A DNA stretch of 21,807 nucleotides from Tissierellaceae bacterium (GTDB taxonomy: Bacteria > Bacillota > Clostridia > Tissierellales > Tissierellaceae). How positions within the stretch are numbered: the stretch's first letter is position 1; the number at the start of each line of letters is the position of its first letter. Location of the stretch: NCBI GenBank assembly GCA_023229175.1, contig JALNZV010000029.1, positions 1 through 21,807 on the forward strand. The letters are read 5' to 3'. The notes beneath the pieces were generated by a model. It saw only the letters and a program-made list of their open reading frames with translations. It did not search any database and was not told where the DNA came from. Positions 20,058-21,807 of the stretch are shown piece by piece. The translations under genes were made by a program, and so were the position numbers.

Positions 20058-21807
20058 ATTAAAGGAATAATTATGTCAGGCGGTACAGGAACGAGGCTAA
20101 GGCCCTTAACATGTAGCTTACCCAAGCCTATGGTTCCAGTTATGAATAGACCAGTTATGGAATACGCCATAAATCTATTAAAGAACCATGGGATTACAGA
20201 TATAGGCGTAACGCTTTATTACCTTCCTTCCATGATAATGGACCACTTCGGAGATGGAAGCAGTTTCCACGTAAATATGAAATATTATATAGAAGACAAA
20301 CCCTTGGGAACAGGGGGAAGCGTTAAAAATGCAGAGGAAATTCTAGACAGTACCTTTGTAGTCATTAGCGGAGACGGATTTACAAATATGGATTTAACAA
20401 AGGCATATGAATACCATAGAAAAAAAGGTTCAAAGGCAACATTGATATTGAAAAGAGAACCTGTTCCCTTGGAATACGGCGTCGTCATAACAGATGAGGA
20501 GGGCAGGATTGTAAAGTTTTTAGAAAAGCCCTCTTGGGGTGAAGTTTTTTCCGACACAGTAAATACAGGAATATATATTTTGGAGCCGGAGGTCCTAGAT
20601 TATTACAATAAAGGAGAAAACTTTGACTTTAGTAAAGACCTATTTCCAAGGCTTTTAAAGGATGGAGTACCTATATACGGATATATTACAGAGGAGTATT
20701 GGTGCGACATAGGGGATTTGGAAACGTATATAAAGGTGCAAGAGGACATCTTTGGCGGTGCTGGTAGTTATCAGCTGCCAGATTCAGGGCATAGGGGTCT
20801 ATGGATAGGAAAGGGCACCACTGTAGAGGAAGGCTGCAGGATTACACCTCCAGTATACATCGGGGAAAACTGCATCATAAGGGAGGGAGCTGATATAGGG
20901 GAGTATACAGTCATTGACGATAACTGCATAATCGGAGAGGGAACATCTATCAAAAGAAGCGTTATATGGAATAATACCAAAATATCAAAAAACTGCGAAA
21001 TAAGAAGGGCCGTTATCTGCAGCGACTGTACCATAGATGAAAGGGTCAGAGTATTTGAAGGAGCGGCAATTGGTTCCTATTCCAGGCTATACCAAGGCTC
21101 TACCATAAAGCCCAAAGTCAAAATATGGCCCTACAAAACAGTTGAAAATCAATTAACTGTAAAGAGCAATTTGATTTGGGAGAATAAGGCATCAAAAAGG
21201 CTCTTTGGAAGCAGAAATATATCTGGAAGATTTAATACAGATATTACCCCAGAGGTGGCTACTGGATTAGGTTGCAGCATATCCACAGTCATGGGCAGCA
21301 AAGGGACGTATTTTGTCAGCAGCGACGAACACGGTATATCCAAAGCCATAAAAAATGCACTGGTATCGGGGATAATGTCTACGGGAGCTCAGGTAATAGG
21401 GGTTAAAGATGTCACCTTGCCCATATGCAGATACGGAGTTAAGCTTCACAGGGCACAGGGAGGTGTCTATGTTTACAGGCATTTTAACAAAGAAGATGAA
21501 CTCCACATAGAGTTAATAGATAAAAATGGGTCAAATCTAGATAAAAATACCCAAAGGAAGGTGGAAAATACATTGGCTATTGAGAGCTTTAAAAGGTGCA
21601 GAGCCAATGAAATAAAGGATCCCGTAGATATTGGCAATTTCTCACTAGTCTATTTAAATGAAGCTATTGGAAGGATAAAAAGCAGGGAGAGAATTAAGAA
21701 AAAATTAATAAAGGTCCTCATAACCTCCCCTTCAAAGAATATAATTGGCCTTGCAGAAAAGTTTTTCAGCGGAATAGATTGCATCGTTAACGTAGTTGGC
21801 TACAGGG
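20058..21807 (+). CDS. Mannose-1-P guanylyltransferase / phosphomannomutase-like fusion (partial)
   Basis: An NDP-sugar pyrophosphorylase fused to a phosphohexomutase-like domain; the 3' end lies beyond the window (583 codons seen). The N-terminal nucleotidyltransferase (about 1-230) has GGTGTRLRPLT, KPMVPV and KPLGTGGSVKNAE, plus VISGDGFTNMD with the metal-binding Asp. A left-handed beta-helix of hexapeptide repeats follows (about 255-350: PPVYIGENCIIREGADIGEY and on). From about 375 a phosphomannomutase-like part begins FGSRNISGRF. The catalytic Ser loop (TASHNP) is replaced by GGVYVYRHFNKE, so this half is probably inactive or regulatory, as in other such fusions. Start: ATT 20058 is 8 nt behind AAGGAG and gives MKGIIMSGG, the family N-terminus; GTG 20049 overlaps the ribosome site. 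Confidence 0.85.
   Translation, partial: MKGIIMSGGTGTRLRPLTCSLPKPMVPVMNRPVMEYAINLLKNHGITDIGVTLYYLPSMIMDHFGDGSSFHVNMKYYIEDKPLGTGGSVKNAEEILDSTFVVISGDGFTNMDLTKAYEYHRKKGSKATLILKREPVPLEYGVVITDEEGRIVKFLEKPSWGEVFSDTVNTGIYILEPEVLDYYNKGENFDFSKDLFPRLLKDGVPIYGYITEEYWCDIGDLETYIKVQEDIFGGAGSYQLPDSGHRGLWIGKGTTVEEGCRITPPVYIGENCIIREGADIGEYTVIDDNCIIGEGTSIKRSVIWNNTKISKNCEIRRAVICSDCTIDERVRVFEGAAIGSYSRLYQGSTIKPKVKIWPYKTVENQLTVKSNLIWENKASKRLFGSRNISGRFNTDITPEVATGLGCSISTVMGSKGTYFVSSDEHGISKAIKNALVSGIMSTGAQVIGVKDVTLPICRYGVKLHRAQGGVYVYRHFNKEDELHIELIDKNGSNLDKNTQRKVENTLAIESFKRCRANEIKDPVDIGNFSLVYLNEAIGRIKSRERIKKKLIKVLITSPSKNIIGLAEKFFSGIDCIVNVVGYR

Noticed and set aside
1..21807. CRISPR arrays, rRNA/tRNA genes, complete insertion sequences and phage genes.
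   Set aside because: No regularly spaced repeats, no conserved RNA gene cores, and only one transposase fragment without ends were seen.

Overview
The window is AT-rich, with strong AGGAGG-type ribosome sites, several TTG/GTG starts, lipoproteins and a Lsa-type ABC-F factor. This points to a low-GC Gram-positive anaerobe of the Clostridia. The set xanthine-dehydrogenase-type hydroxylase + formiminotransferase + formimino-THF cyclodeaminase is what purine-fermenting clostridia (Gottschalkia / Clostridium acidurici-like Tissierellales) need. No species call is possible from the sequence alone.

Layout. (1) Positions 1-1000 are a graveyard of gene fragments: an AraC-type regulator tail with a kinase-like extension, a cation:proton antiporter remnant with an in-frame amber codon, and a fragment of unknown origin. 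(2) 1134-2040 is an intact PrsA-like foldase lipoprotein. It is followed by a frameshifted WYL/DeoR-type HTH fragment and an IS21-like transposase remnant (2101-2564), a possible tiny membrane ORF and a small secreted peptide gene (2836-3060). (3) 3140-3567 is non-coding, with an 18-bp perfect inverted repeat and a leader hairpin, followed by a HAD phosphatase - GNAT acetyltransferase pair. (4) 4885-6672 is a Lsa-family ABC-F gene behind a leader with a 7-residue upstream ORF and a terminator, a likely antibiotic-responsive attenuator. (5) 6740-8226 is an arsenic module (promoter/operator, ArsR, Acr3). (6) 8266-9848, on the minus strand, is an XRE regulator - nitrilase operon with a consensus promoter overlapped by an inverted repeat.

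(7) 9850-16188 is the core of the window: a formiminotransferase (FtcD-like), formimino-THF cyclodeaminase (FchA), the three subunits of a molybdenum hydroxylase (FAD, 2Fe-2S, Mo) and a DUF1097 membrane protein. (8) 16333-19963 is a FecBCD-type ABC transporter followed by a ModE-like HTH protein without a molybdate-binding domain and a THEP1-like P-loop NTPase. It is a good candidate for a molybdate/tungstate uptake and regulation module serving the hydroxylase. (9) 20058-21807 is the start of a nucleotidyltransferase-phosphomannomutase-like fusion that runs off the window and seems to use an ATT start codon.

How they connect. The hydroxylase would oxidise a purine-type substrate. FtcD and FchA would move the formimino group from formiminoglycine (the purine-fermentation intermediate) to tetrahydrofolate and release ammonia. 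The hydroxylase needs a molybdenum cofactor, and the next operon looks like metal uptake with a ModE-type regulator. A sequence with the half-sites and spacing of the E. coli ModE operator (CGTTAT-N12-ATAACG) lies upstream of the hydroxylase operon, and an 11/12 match lies in front of the transporter. I therefore propose a local Mo-responsive purine-catabolic regulon; this is inference and the site statistics are modest.
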